Source: Fimenecus sp963590415 (GTDB lineage: Bacteria; Bacillota; Clostridia; Oscillospirales; Acutalibacteraceae). Taken from it: a stretch of 64,000 bases of DNA. Positions 8,053-15,656 of the stretch are shown in pieces. The notes below the pieces were generated by a model. That model made no database searches. It worked only from the letters and a program-made list of their open reading frames with translations, and had not been told where the DNA came from. How positions within the stretch are numbered: the stretch's first letter is position 1; the number at the start of each line of letters is the position of its first letter. The stretch covers positions 1 through 64,000 of the forward strand of contig CAVAPB010000004.1 of NCBI GenBank assembly GCA_963590415.1, read 5' to 3'. Made by a program: the position numbers and the translations under genes.

Positions 8053-10482
8053 ATGAAAATTATAAATAAATTCATCCGTAAAATATCCGGTGCCGAGCTT
8101 GCTCAAAAGCAGGCGGGACAGGTTATGGGCGGTAAGCCCAATGAAAGGATTGTTCCGCTGTTGAGAAAAGCGGGAGCAGACGGTTGCGTTCTACTTAAAA
8201 ACAACGATGTTTTACCCTTTGTCGCAGAGGACTCCGTTGCGGTTTTCGGAAGAGTGCAGAACGATTGGTTCTTCGTCGGAAACGGCTCGGGCGGCGATGT
8301 CTGCACACCGTATAAAACGAGTCTTATCGATGCGATTGAAACGGAACAGCCCTTTAAGATTGACGAACGGCTGAGAGTAGCGTACAAATCATGGAGTGCC
8401 TCGCATCAGGTTGACCCCGGCTTTTGGGCACATTGGCCGAGATATTATCCGGAAATGAAGCTCTCTGAAGCCGAAGTTAAGGCGGCGGCTGACAGGAATA
8501 CAAAGGCGCTTGTTGTCATTGGCCGTTCCGCAGGAGAGGACAGAGAAAATGTCCTCAAGGAGGGCAGCTTCTACCTGACAAAGGCTGAAATAAAGCTTCT
8601 TGACTCGGTAACAAGCCACTTTGACAAGGTAGCGCTTTTGCTCAATGTCGGCAGTCTCATTGATTTTGAAAAGATAAATTCGTACGGCGACAAAATCGGC
8701 TCTGTTATGCTTGTGTGGCAGGGCGGTATGGAGAGCGGAAACGCCGTTTGCGACATTCTTTCGGGCAAGGTCTCCCCGTCGGGCAGGCTGACAGATACAA
8801 TCGCGAGCAAATACTCCGATTATCCGTCGGCGAAGGATTTCGGCGATAAAAACGAGAACAAATACACCGAGGACATATTTGTCGGTTACAGATACTTTGA
8901 AACCTTTCATCCCGAAAAGGTGCTGTATGAGTTCGGCTTCGGACTGTCCTACACGCAATTTTCGCAGGAGGTCGTAAAAGCCGATTTTTCGGACGGAAAA
9001 TTCACCGCCGAGGTCAAGGTAAGGAATATCGGCAAGGCAAGCGGCAGAGAAACCGTTCAGCTCTATGTCGGCGCACCCGTCGGCAAGCTTCCCAAGCCTT
9101 CAAAGGTGCTGACTGCTTTTAAGAAAACCAAGCTTCTCGCTCCCGACGAGGAGGAAATCATAAAAATTTCCTGCGATGAATATTCCTTTGCCTCTTTCGA
9201 CGACGACGGCTCGACGGGTAACGCAAACTGCTATGTCACGGAGGACGGAAAATATAATTTTTATATCGGTTCAAGCGTTAAATCCTGTGTAAAGGCATTT
9301 TCCTTTACGCAAAGTGAAACAAAGGTGCTCAAGCAGCTCTGCGAGGTTATGGCAGTGCCTGATAATATGAGGTTTGTAAGGCTTACGGGAAGATTTTCCG
9401 ACGGTAAGGCAACCGTTTCGTACGCCCCTGTTCCCTGCCGTACAACCAACCTTAAAAGCATAATTCTCTCTGAGCTTCCGTGCGGCAAGGAATACACGGG
9501 AGATAAGGGCATAAAGCTTAAAGATGTACGCGATGGCAAGGCGGAAATGGCTGACTTTGTCGCACAGTTAAGTCCCGACGAGCTGGAGCTTATCACAAGA
9601 GGCGAGGGTCCCATGGACTCAAAGCTCGGCGCAAAGGGCAACGCAGGCGCAATAGGCGGCGTGAGTACCTCTCTGAAAGAAAAAGGCATTCCGCCGATTA
9701 TCACGACCGACGGTCCGTCCGGCATAAGGCTTCTGTCCTCGTGCTCGCTCATGCCGTGCGGTACGGCGCTTGCCTGCACCTGGGACACGGAGCTAATTGA
9801 AGCGCTGTTTGACGAAATGGGCAAGGAAATGGTCGAAAAGGGAACGGATGTGCTCTTGGCTCCCGGAATGAACATTCACCGCAACCCCCTGTGCGGACGG
9901 AACTTTGAATACTATTCCGAGGACCCCGTAATAAGCGGAGAAATGGCGTCGGCTACAGTTTCGGGAATACAGAAAAACGGTGTGAGCGCCTGTCCGAAGC
10001 ACTTTGCCTGCAACAATCAGGAATACAATCGAAATCACAATAATTCCGTTGTATCGCAGAGGGCGTTGCGTGAGATATACCTAAAGGGTTTTGAAATATG
10101 CGTTAAGAAATCAAAGCCGTTAAGCATTATGACAAGCTACAACAAGATAAACGGCGTGTGGAGCCATTACAACTACGAGCTTTGCACCACGGTACTGCGA
10201 GGTGAGTGGGGCTATGAGGGTATGGTGATGACCGACTGGTGGATGCGCTACGCCCCCTCCCCCGAATTTCCTGAGCTCAGCGGCAACGCATACAGAGTGC
10301 GCGCACAGGTTGATGTACTTATGCCCGGCGGCAAAACGGCTGTCAGCAAGAGCTTCGAGCCCGACGGAACGCTGCTTGAAACATACGGCAAAGCGGGCGG
10401 AATTACGCTCGACGAAATGCAAAGGTGCGCCGCAAATGTGCTCAATACGGTACTTAAAACAAACAAAGGTAAAAATTTATAA
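8053..10482 (+). CDS. GH3 beta-glucosidase with reversed domain order
   Basis: An 809-residue glycoside hydrolase family 3 enzyme. The usual domains occur in reverse order: the alpha/beta GH3 C-type domain comes first (residues ~20-230, with VVIGRSAGEDREN), then a fibronectin-III-like segment (~290-360, SGRETVQLYVGAP), then the catalytic TIM barrel at the C terminus (~530-800, with CPKHFACNNQE and the nucleophile Asp728 in MVMTDWW). This arrangement is known for beta-glucosidases of Ruminococcus albus and Butyrivibrio. No signal peptide, so it acts in the cytosol on imported oligosaccharides. GAGGGGGAAG is a strong ribosome site. Beta-glucosidase versus beta-xylosidase cannot be fixed from sequence. 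Confidence 0.92.
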   Translation: MKIINKFIRKISGAELAQKQAGQVMGGKPNERIVPLLRKAGADGCVLLKNNDVLPFVAEDSVAVFGRVQNDWFFVGNGSGGDVCTPYKTSLIDAIETEQPFKIDERLRVAYKSWSASHQVDPGFWAHWPRYYPEMKLSEAEVKAAADRNTKALVVIGRSAGEDRENVLKEGSFYLTKAEIKLLDSVTSHFDKVALLLNVGSLIDFEKINSYGDKIGSVMLVWQGGMESGNAVCDILSGKVSPSGRLTDTIASKYSDYPSAKDFGDKNENKYTEDIFVGYRYFETFHPEKVLYEFGFGLSYTQFSQEVVKADFSDGKFTAEVKVRNIGKASGRETVQLYVGAPVGKLPKPSKVLTAFKKTKLLAPDEEEIIKISCDEYSFASFDDDGSTGNANCYVTEDGKYNFYIGSSVKSCVKAFSFTQSETKVLKQLCEVMAVPDNMRFVRLTGRFSDGKATVSYAPVPCRTTNLKSIILSELPCGKEYTGDKGIKLKDVRDGKAEMADFVAQLSPDELELITRGEGPMDSKLGAKGNAGAIGGVSTSLKEKGIPPIITTDGPSGIRLLSSCSLMPCGTALACTWDTELIEALFDEMGKEMVEKGTDVLLAPGMNIHRNPLCGRNFEYYSEDPVISGEMASATVSGIQKNGVSACPKHFACNNQEYNRNHNNSVVSQRALREIYLKGFEICVKKSKPLSIMTSYNKINGVWSHYNYELCTTVLRGEWGYEGMVMTDWWMRYAPSPEFPELSGNAYRVRAQVDVLMPGGKTAVSKSFEPDGTLLETYGKAGGITLDEMQRCAANVLNTVLKTNKGKNL

Positions 10483-10497
10483 TAACGGAGTTACCCA

Positions 10498-11985
10498 ATG
10501 GAAAAGTATCTTATCAACCCTAACCAAAAAATTGCAAAAATCAGCAAGGACATTTACGGGCATTTCAGCGAGCATCTCGGCAGATGTATCTATAACGGCA
10601 TATATGTCGGAGAAAATTCTGAAATTCCGAATATAAACGGTATGCGTACCGATGCGGTAAACGCTCTTAAAGAGATGGGAATACCCGTTCTGCGTTGGCC
10701 CGGCGGCTGCTTTGCGGACGAATATCACTGGAGAGACGGCATAGGTCCGAAAGAGCAGAGAAAGAAAATGATAAACACCCACTGGGGCGGCGTTGTCGAG
10801 GACAACTCGTTCGGCACGCACGAATTTTTTGAGCTCTGCCGTCAGCTCGGCTGCGACGCTTACATAAACGGAAATGTCGGCTCGGGCTCGGTTGAGGAAA
10901 TGAACGAATGGGTGGAATATATGACCTTTGACGGCGTATCGCCCATGGCAGAGCTTCGTGCAAGGAACGGGCATAAGGAGCCTTGGAAAATCAAATACTT
11001 CGGCGTCGGCAACGAGAGCTGGGGCTGCGGCGGAAATATGGACCCCGAATATTACGGCTGTCTTTTCAAAAGGTACAACACCTATGTCAGGGACTATGAC
11101 TCAAATTATCATATAAACCGCATCGCCTGCGGTCCGAACGGCAACGACTACCGTTGGACGAAGCAGGTTATGGATAAGGTAGACCGCCACGCAAACGGTC
11201 TTGCGCTTCACTATTACACCGTCCCGACGGGAAATTGGGAACACAAGGGCTCGGCTACTGACTTTGACATAAAGGAATATGACTCGACAATTTCAAGAGC
11301 GTATGAAATGGAGCTTCTTGTCAACAACCACATTAAAATGATGGACAGCGTAAAGCCCGACCATAAGGTTAAGCTTGTCGTTGACGAGTGGGGCACCTGG
11401 TACGATGTCGAGCCAGGTACAAACCCAGGCTTCCTCTATCAGCAGAGCACTATGAGAGACGCCGTTGTCGCAGGTCTTACGCTCAACATTTTCAACAAGC
11501 ACGCCGACAGGATTATGATGGCTAACATCGCACAGACCGTAAATGTACTTCAAGCTGTAATTTTGACCGACGGCGACAGGATGGTCCTCACTCCGACCTA
11601 TCATATTTTCAAAATGTACAAGGACCATCAGAAAAACACGCTCGTAGGCTCGTTCCTCACTACCAAGGAGCTGTCGTCCGAAATGAACAACGGCAAAAAA
11701 TATCCTCAGCTTACAGAGTCGGCTTCAATTGACGAAAACGGCGTTATTTACTCGACCGTTACCAACAGCTCGGCGACGGAGGCAGTTGAAATTAAATGTC
11801 AGGTTGCCGACACCGAGGTAAGCGAAATCAAAGCGGAAATCCTCACGGGCGACATTCACGACAAGAACGACTTTGACAACGCAAGCAATGTTACAATCAG
11901 TGAATTTGGCGGCTTTGAAAAGACTTCGGACGGCTTTATCGCTCAAATTCCGCCCTGCTGTGTTGTTAAGTTTGTTATAAAGTAA
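10498..11985 (+). CDS. GH51 alpha-L-arabinofuranosidase
   Basis: A 495-residue family 51 glycosidase that removes arabinofuranose side chains from arabinoxylan or arabinan oligosaccharides. The acid/base is Glu173 in GVGNES and the nucleophile Glu297 in VVDEWGTWYD, within the TIM barrel; LRWPGGCFADEYHWRDG near residue 65-81 is diagnostic. The last ~110 residues form the beta-sandwich. No signal peptide, so intracellular. It starts 15 bases after the GH3 gene with GGAG upstream and shares that transcript, giving a two-enzyme module for arabino-/gluco- or xylo-oligosaccharides delivered by the nearby GPH transporter. Confidence 0.95.
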   Translation: MEKYLINPNQKIAKISKDIYGHFSEHLGRCIYNGIYVGENSEIPNINGMRTDAVNALKEMGIPVLRWPGGCFADEYHWRDGIGPKEQRKKMINTHWGGVVEDNSFGTHEFFELCRQLGCDAYINGNVGSGSVEEMNEWVEYMTFDGVSPMAELRARNGHKEPWKIKYFGVGNESWGCGGNMDPEYYGCLFKRYNTYVRDYDSNYHINRIACGPNGNDYRWTKQVMDKVDRHANGLALHYYTVPTGNWEHKGSATDFDIKEYDSTISRAYEMELLVNNHIKMMDSVKPDHKVKLVVDEWGTWYDVEPGTNPGFLYQQSTMRDAVVAGLTLNIFNKHADRIMMANIAQTVNVLQAVILTDGDRMVLTPTYHIFKMYKDHQKNTLVGSFLTTKELSSEMNNGKKYPQLTESASIDENGVIYSTVTNSSATEAVEIKCQVADTEVSEIKAEILTGDIHDKNDFDNASNVTISEFGGFEKTSDGFIAQIPPCCVVKFVIK

Positions 11986-11986
11986 T

Positions 11987-12232
11987 ATGGGAAAATGCAA
12001 AAGATGTCTGCTTCGGGAAAGTGCCGAGGCAGACATTTACGAGGATATACAAAGCCGCATAGAAAAGCTGTCCGACCGTGACAGGGCGGACAATAATACA
12101 TATGCTTCCCGAATTGAGAAATGCAGACAGTGCGAGCAGCTCATTTCGGGAGTTTGTATGAAATGCGGCTGTTATGTGGAATTTCGGGCGGCGTTCAAAA
12201 AACAGCGCTGTCCGCAAAAGCTTTGGGATTAA
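11987..12232 (+). CDS. Small cysteine-rich protein, DUF6171-like
   Basis: An 81-residue protein with CKRC at the N terminus and further cysteines in CRQCEQ, VCMKCGC and a final CP, i.e. several CxxC-type pairs suggesting zinc binding. The pattern resembles the DUF6171 family of unknown function. The ATG follows the GH51 stop by one base and has no clear Shine-Dalgarno site, so expression probably depends on translational coupling to GH51. Any role in sugar metabolism is not implied; the pairing may be incidental. Confidence 0.7.
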   Translation: MGKCKRCLLRESAEADIYEDIQSRIEKLSDRDRADNNTYASRIEKCRQCEQLISGVCMKCGCYVEFRAAFKKQRCPQKLWD

Positions 12233-12239
12233 AAAGTTA

Positions 12240-12545
12240 CAGCGTACCGTAGGGACAGGGCTCGCCCCTGTCCGAAATAAATTACATACAAATCATATCT
12301 CCGGACAGCCGCAAGGGCTGTCCCTACGGTACGATATAAATTATAATTTGTGCACAAATACAGGCTCCCTTGTAAAGGGAGCTGTCATTTTTTGAAAAAC
12401 AAAAAATGACTGAGGGATTTTACAAAATCATATCACATCGTAGGGGCGAACTGTGTTCGCCCACTTTTAATTTCTGCTGAATTTGACGGGCGACCGCAGG
12501 TCGCCCCTACGGGTTGTGCTTTCTTTCTCGGTAGGGCGCAAGCTT
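12240..12545. repeat. Second cluster of palindromic intergenic repeats
   Basis: This non-coding stretch holds at least six tandem inverted repeats: GGACAGGG/CCCTGTCC type near 12253, GGACAGCC/GGGCTGTCC near 12303, a CTCCCTT/AAGGGAG hairpin near 12365, CATTTTTTG/CAAAAAATG near 12386-12408, GGGCGAAC/GTTCGCCC near 12446 and GGGCGACC/GGTCGCCC near 12490. Bases 12400-12426 are an inverted copy of 139-165. Several hairpins are bordered by a CCCTACGG or CCGTAGGG box. No gene is visible inside. Confidence 0.75.
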
Positions 12546-12568
12546 GCACCCGCCGAAAAAGCCGCAAA

Positions 12569-12605
12569 AAAGCCATAGGTATTCTTTACGAACGCCTATG
12601 GCTTT
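12569..12605 (-). terminator. Intrinsic terminator of the NSS transporter gene
   Basis: AAAGCCATAGG (12569-12579) pairs with CCTATGGCTTT (12595-12605), 11 bp, followed on the minus strand by a run of six T. Confidence 0.85.
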
Positions 12606-12623
12606 GATATTTTATAAATGAAA

Positions 12624-14096
12624 TTACTTTGCTTTCTTTTTTCTGCCCGTCAAAAGCGAAACGCCGAAAATCACACCTAAAAGCAACAGCGCAAACGCCA
12701 TCCAGCCGACAAGCACCGCAGTTCCCTGAGAAGCAAAGGTATCGTAATAGCCCTTGAGGTAAACGATAATTACGACAAGCGGCAACACATACTGCATATA
12801 TGCCCTTGCCCATTTCGGGAATTTCATTCCCTCGCCCTCGTTGGCTTCCTTGAGGAAGTTTTCGAAGCCCCAGCCGTTGCGCCTTACGCAGAACATTACG
12901 AACAGCAGGCTTCCGAGCGGCAAAAGGTTGTAGGAAACAATGAAGTCCTCCAAATCCATAATGCCCGTACCCTCGCCCAAGGGCTGAAATTTTGAAAGAA
13001 CATTGAAGCCTAAAATTGCAGGGATTGAAATAAGCGTTACTATAACAAAGTTCGCCGCAACCGACTTTTTACGCGACCAGCCCTTCATATCCATAAACGC
13101 CGCAATCAGATTTTCAAACACGGCAATGACTGTCGAGAGAGCCGCAAACGACATAAATATGAAGAAGAGCGTTCCCCACAATCTGCCGGCAGGCATCTGA
13201 TTGAACAAATTGGGGAGCGTAATGAACAGAAGAGACGGACCCGAGCCGGGTTCAACGCCGAATGCAAAGCATGCCGGAATGATGATAAAGCCCGCCGTCA
13301 ATGCGACAAGCGTATCAAGAATCATAACATTTACAGCCTCGCCGGCAAGCCTTTTTTTCTTATCAAGATAGCTTCCGAAAATTTCCATTGCGCCGATACC
13401 GAGGCTCAATGTAAAGAATGAGTGGCTCATTGCGGCAAACACAGCCGTGCCGAAGCCCTTAGCTTTGACAGAAGCAAAGTCGGGTACAAGATAAAATCTG
13501 AAGCCCTCCTTCGCATTGGGGAGCGTTGCGGAGTTTATCGCAAGCGCTATCATAAGAATTATAAGCAATGACATCATTACTTTTGTGACCTTCTCGACGC
13601 CGTTTTTAACGCCGAGAGCGCAGATGCCGAACGATACGACAATCGCAATAAACGCCCAAACACCCATTGTTAAGGGCTGACCGAGCATATTCGAGAATGC
13701 GTCCGCAACGCCGTCAACCGACAGCCCCGAAAGCTTGCCCGTGAGTTCAAGATAGGTATAATAGAGCATCCAGCCTGCAACCATTGTATAAAACGACATT
13801 AAAAGGAAGCAGCCTATAATGCTTATCCATTTAAGCTTGTGCCATTTCGTGCCAGCGGGCTCAAGCTTCTCAAACGCCCTGCCCATACCGAGCTTACTTG
13901 CCCTGCCGATTGAGAATTCGGCAACAAGTATCGGAAAGCCGAGTATTACCAAAAATATCAAATACATCACTATGAAAGCCGCTCCGCCGTACATACCGCA
14001 TATGTACGGAAACTTCCACACATTACCTATTCCGACGGCACATCCCGCCGAGACAAGAATAAAGCCGAGTCTGGAACTGAATTTTTCCCTTTCCAT
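12624..14096 (-). CDS. Neurotransmitter:sodium symporter (NSS/SNF) family transporter
   Basis: A 490-residue inner-membrane protein with about 11-12 membrane segments. The N-terminal SRLGFILVSAGCAVGIGNVWKFP region and GGAAFIVMYLIFLVILGFPILVAEFSIGR are the TM1-TM2 signature of bacterial LeuT-type transporters, which import amino acids with Na+. The substrate is unknown. The ATG at 14096 follows GGAGGTGCGTG; the GTG one codon earlier is too close to the ribosome site. It is transcribed alone, with its own promoter and terminator. Confidence 0.93.
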   Translation of the reverse strand: MEREKFSSRLGFILVSAGCAVGIGNVWKFPYICGMYGGAAFIVMYLIFLVILGFPILVAEFSIGRASKLGMGRAFEKLEPAGTKWHKLKWISIIGCFLLMSFYTMVAGWMLYYTYLELTGKLSGLSVDGVADAFSNMLGQPLTMGVWAFIAIVVSFGICALGVKNGVEKVTKVMMSLLIILMIALAINSATLPNAKEGFRFYLVPDFASVKAKGFGTAVFAAMSHSFFTLSLGIGAMEIFGSYLDKKKRLAGEAVNVMILDTLVALTAGFIIIPACFAFGVEPGSGPSLLFITLPNLFNQMPAGRLWGTLFFIFMSFAALSTVIAVFENLIAAFMDMKGWSRKKSVAANFVIVTLISIPAILGFNVLSKFQPLGEGTGIMDLEDFIVSYNLLPLGSLLFVMFCVRRNGWGFENFLKEANEGEGMKFPKWARAYMQYVLPLVVIIVYLKGYYDTFASQGTAVLVGWMAFALLLLGVIFGVSLLTGRKKKAK

Positions 14097-14124
14097 CACG
14101 CACCTCCGTTAAACATAGCAATAT

Positions 14125-14153
14125 ATTTTACCATATATTACGAGGCTGTTCAA
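14125..14153 (-). promoter_or_regulatory. Sigma-A promoter of the NSS transporter
   Basis: Minus strand TTGAAC (14148-14153), 17-base spacer, TAAAAT (14125-14130), 28 bases upstream of the start codon. The -35 element overlaps the stop end of the upstream 66-residue gene. Confidence 0.65.
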
Positions 14154-14350
14154 GAATAATTTTGAGGTTGAATCATAAAATCGGTCAGGGAGTTCAGCTT
14201 TTCAAAGCGGATTATATCCCCGTCGGCATTTTTTATACCCTTTTCAAGACTTACGGTAAGTGCTCCGTCTATGACCTCCGTAAATTTAACGATAACAAAT
14301 TCTGCGGTTTCGGCTATATCTTCGGTCGAAACCAAAATGCTTTTTTTCAT
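14150..14350 (-). CDS. Small protein of unknown function behind a LexA-type operator
   Basis: A 66-residue protein starting MKKSILVSTEDIAETAEF. I do not recognise the family. It looks cytosolic, acidic and beta-rich, with no membrane segment. The ATG has AAAGGAG upstream at good spacing. It is preceded by a 7-codon upstream ORF and a strong promoter overlapped by a perfect LexA-type palindrome, so it is a candidate SOS-response gene. A second copy of codons ~4-52 lies at 23994-24141 with about 15 mismatches over roughly 144 bases, several of them synonymous, which supports real coding. Function cannot be inferred. Confidence 0.65.
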   Translation of the reverse strand: MKKSILVSTEDIAETAEFVIVKFTEVIDGALTVSLEKGIKNADGDIIRFEKLNSLTDFMIQPQNYS

Positions 14351-14388
14351 TTGACTGCTCCTTTACATAATAATCACGCCGAAACACC

Positions 14389-14412
14389 TTAAATATTTAT
14401 TTGAAAACACAT
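14389..14412 (-). CDS. Seven-codon upstream ORF before the small LexA-box gene
   Basis: Minus strand ATG at 14412 opens a 7-residue reading frame (MCFQINI then stop) with AAGGAG eight bases upstream. It lies in the leader between the LexA-box promoter and the 66-residue gene, 38 bases before that gene's start. It may be a leader peptide or chance; the good ribosome site is the main support. Confidence 0.4.
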   Translation of the reverse strand: MCFQINI

Positions 14413-14428
14413 ATTTCACTCTCCTTTC

Positions 14429-14442
14429 CGAACAAATGTTCG
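14429..14442 (-). promoter_or_regulatory. LexA/DinR-type SOS box
   Basis: The sequence CGAACAAATGTTCG is a perfect CGAAC-N4-GTTCG palindrome, the Firmicutes LexA (DinR) consensus. It sits five bases downstream of the -10 element of the 14448-14476 promoter, the expected repressor position over the transcription start. Confidence 0.8.
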
Positions 14443-14447
14443 TGACT

Positions 14448-14476
14448 ATAATACCCCCTTTCCCCCTGAATGTCAA
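14448..14476 (-). promoter_or_regulatory. Strong sigma-A promoter with LexA operator
   Basis: Minus strand TTGACA (14471-14476), 17-base spacer, TATTAT (14448-14453). Near-consensus, so tight repression by LexA would be expected to give large induction. It reads toward the 7-codon ORF and the 66-residue gene. Confidence 0.8.
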
Positions 14477-14526
14477 TACCCATATAACGGCAAAGTCCGA
14501 ATAACGGTACTCTGAGTGAAAAATTA

Positions 14527-14556
14527 TTGACAAATACCCGGGTGAAATGTTAGTTT
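14527..14556 (+). promoter_or_regulatory. Possible promoter of the GtrA-like gene
   Basis: Consensus TTGACA at 14527-14532, then an 18-base spacer and TAGTTT (14551-14556) as a weak -10. It is 28 bases before the GtrA-like start codon. Confidence 0.4.
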
Positions 14557-14584
14557 ATAAGCAGAACATTTTGGGGGTATGATT

Positions 14585-15103
14585 ATGGCTGATTTCAAGC
14601 AATTCAAGGAAAAACACGAAACGGTAATTCAGTTTATCAAGTTTTCGCTCATCTCAATGCTTGCGGGGCTTACCGAAACAATCTCATTTTTGATAATGAG
14701 TTATCTTTTGCCGGCAAAGCTTCCCGAGCAATTCGATTTTTTCGTCTTCCACTACGACACGACGGGAATGTTCGTTGCGTTCTTCGTCTCGGCAATCCTT
14801 GCGGAAATCGTATCGTTTACAATCAACCGCAAGGCGACCTTTGACGCCAACAACAGCGTTGTTAAAAGTGCGATAATGTACTTTTCAATGGTCATTGTGG
14901 TAATTTGCATAAAGACCTGGATTGCAGGCGCCTTGCAGCCGGTTATGAGAAATGTTACCGACATTAAATTGCTTATCGACTGGGTGCCGAAGCTTGTTTC
15001 GATGCTCGTTGCGGTCGCTATCATCTTCCCGATGAACAAATTCGTAATTATGAAGCACACGGACGAACCCGAACAGGAAAAAGAACAGGAACAGGCAAAA
15101 TAA
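14585..15103 (+). CDS. GtrA-like four-helix membrane protein
   Basis: A 172-residue membrane protein with four hydrophobic segments (about residues 15-40, 58-80, 95-120 and 140-160), the pattern of the GtrA/DPMS-like family that moves or flips lipid-linked sugars or assists polysaccharide assembly. FSLISMLAGLTETISFLIMSY and the SFTINRKATFD motif after the second helix are typical. The ATG at 14585 has GGGGG seven bases upstream; the ATG at 14579 is only one base from it and is rejected. It ends in a charged Glu/Gln/Lys tail. It is monocistronic. Confidence 0.85.
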   Translation: MADFKQFKEKHETVIQFIKFSLISMLAGLTETISFLIMSYLLPAKLPEQFDFFVFHYDTTGMFVAFFVSAILAEIVSFTINRKATFDANNSVVKSAIMYFSMVIVVICIKTWIAGALQPVMRNVTDIKLLIDWVPKLVSMLVAVAIIFPMNKFVIMKHTDEPEQEKEQEQAK

Positions 15104-15115
15104 ACATAAAAAATC

Positions 15116-15150
15116 AAGACGGCTTATTTCACTCGGAAGTAAGCCGTCTT
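15116..15150 (+). terminator. Intrinsic terminator after the GtrA-like gene
   Basis: AAGACGGCTTA (15116-15126) pairs with TAAGCCGTCTT (15140-15150), 11 bp, followed by TTTT. Convergent with the lipoprotein gene, so it can serve both. Confidence 0.88.
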
Positions 15151-15152
15151 TT

Positions 15153-15647
15153 TTAATTGAATGTAAAGGTAAATCCCTTGTCAGGCACTGATATTTCGTA
15201 AATGCTTTGAGCTTGCAAATCGGTTTTGATTTGGAATTTCATACCGTCCGCCTCGCCCGAAAAAATCATTGCCTCACCCGAGCGCGAGCAGGATAGCTCC
15301 GCAGGGCTTTCTTTAGCGGCGGTAAGAACTTTTTGAAGCACGCATATTGCGGAATTATCCGAAAACCGGCTTGCCGCCGACGATACCCGAAGACCCGAAA
15401 GCTCCGTCGTACTGCCGTTCTCGTCCATTATAAGCGAAAGTCCGTTGAGATATTTCGGCGCCGAATAGCTGAGATTTATATAGCCCTGCCTCTGCGTGAG
15501 CGTTGCGGAATACTGCGAGGAATTATGCGTTATCTTCACTTCGGCAGAAATTTCGTCCGGCAGACGCAATGCGTTTTTGTCCGCAGTCTTTGAACATCCC
15601 GTAAGCAGTAAAACGAACGCCGTAACCGCACACAGGAATTTTTTCAT
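15153..15647 (-). CDS. Putative lipoprotein
   Basis: A 164-residue protein with a lipoprotein signal peptide (lipobox LLTGC, Cys18) and a beta-rich, low-complexity extracellular part. No family is recognised with confidence; such short lipoproteins often follow nnr in Clostridia. It starts nine bases after the nnr stop with GGGTGAT upstream, so it is the last gene of the acpS-nnr operon. The protein has repeated serine-rich strands (ITHNSSQYSATLTQ, RSGEAMIFSGE), compatible with an outer-leaflet beta fold. Confidence 0.75.
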   Translation of the reverse strand: MKKFLCAVTAFVLLLTGCSKTADKNALRLPDEISAEVKITHNSSQYSATLTQRQGYINLSYSAPKYLNGLSLIMDENGSTTELSGLRVSSAASRFSDNSAICVLQKVLTAAKESPAELSCSRSGEAMIFSGEADGMKFQIKTDLQAQSIYEISVPDKGFTFTFN

Positions 15648-15656
15648 AAAAGCATA

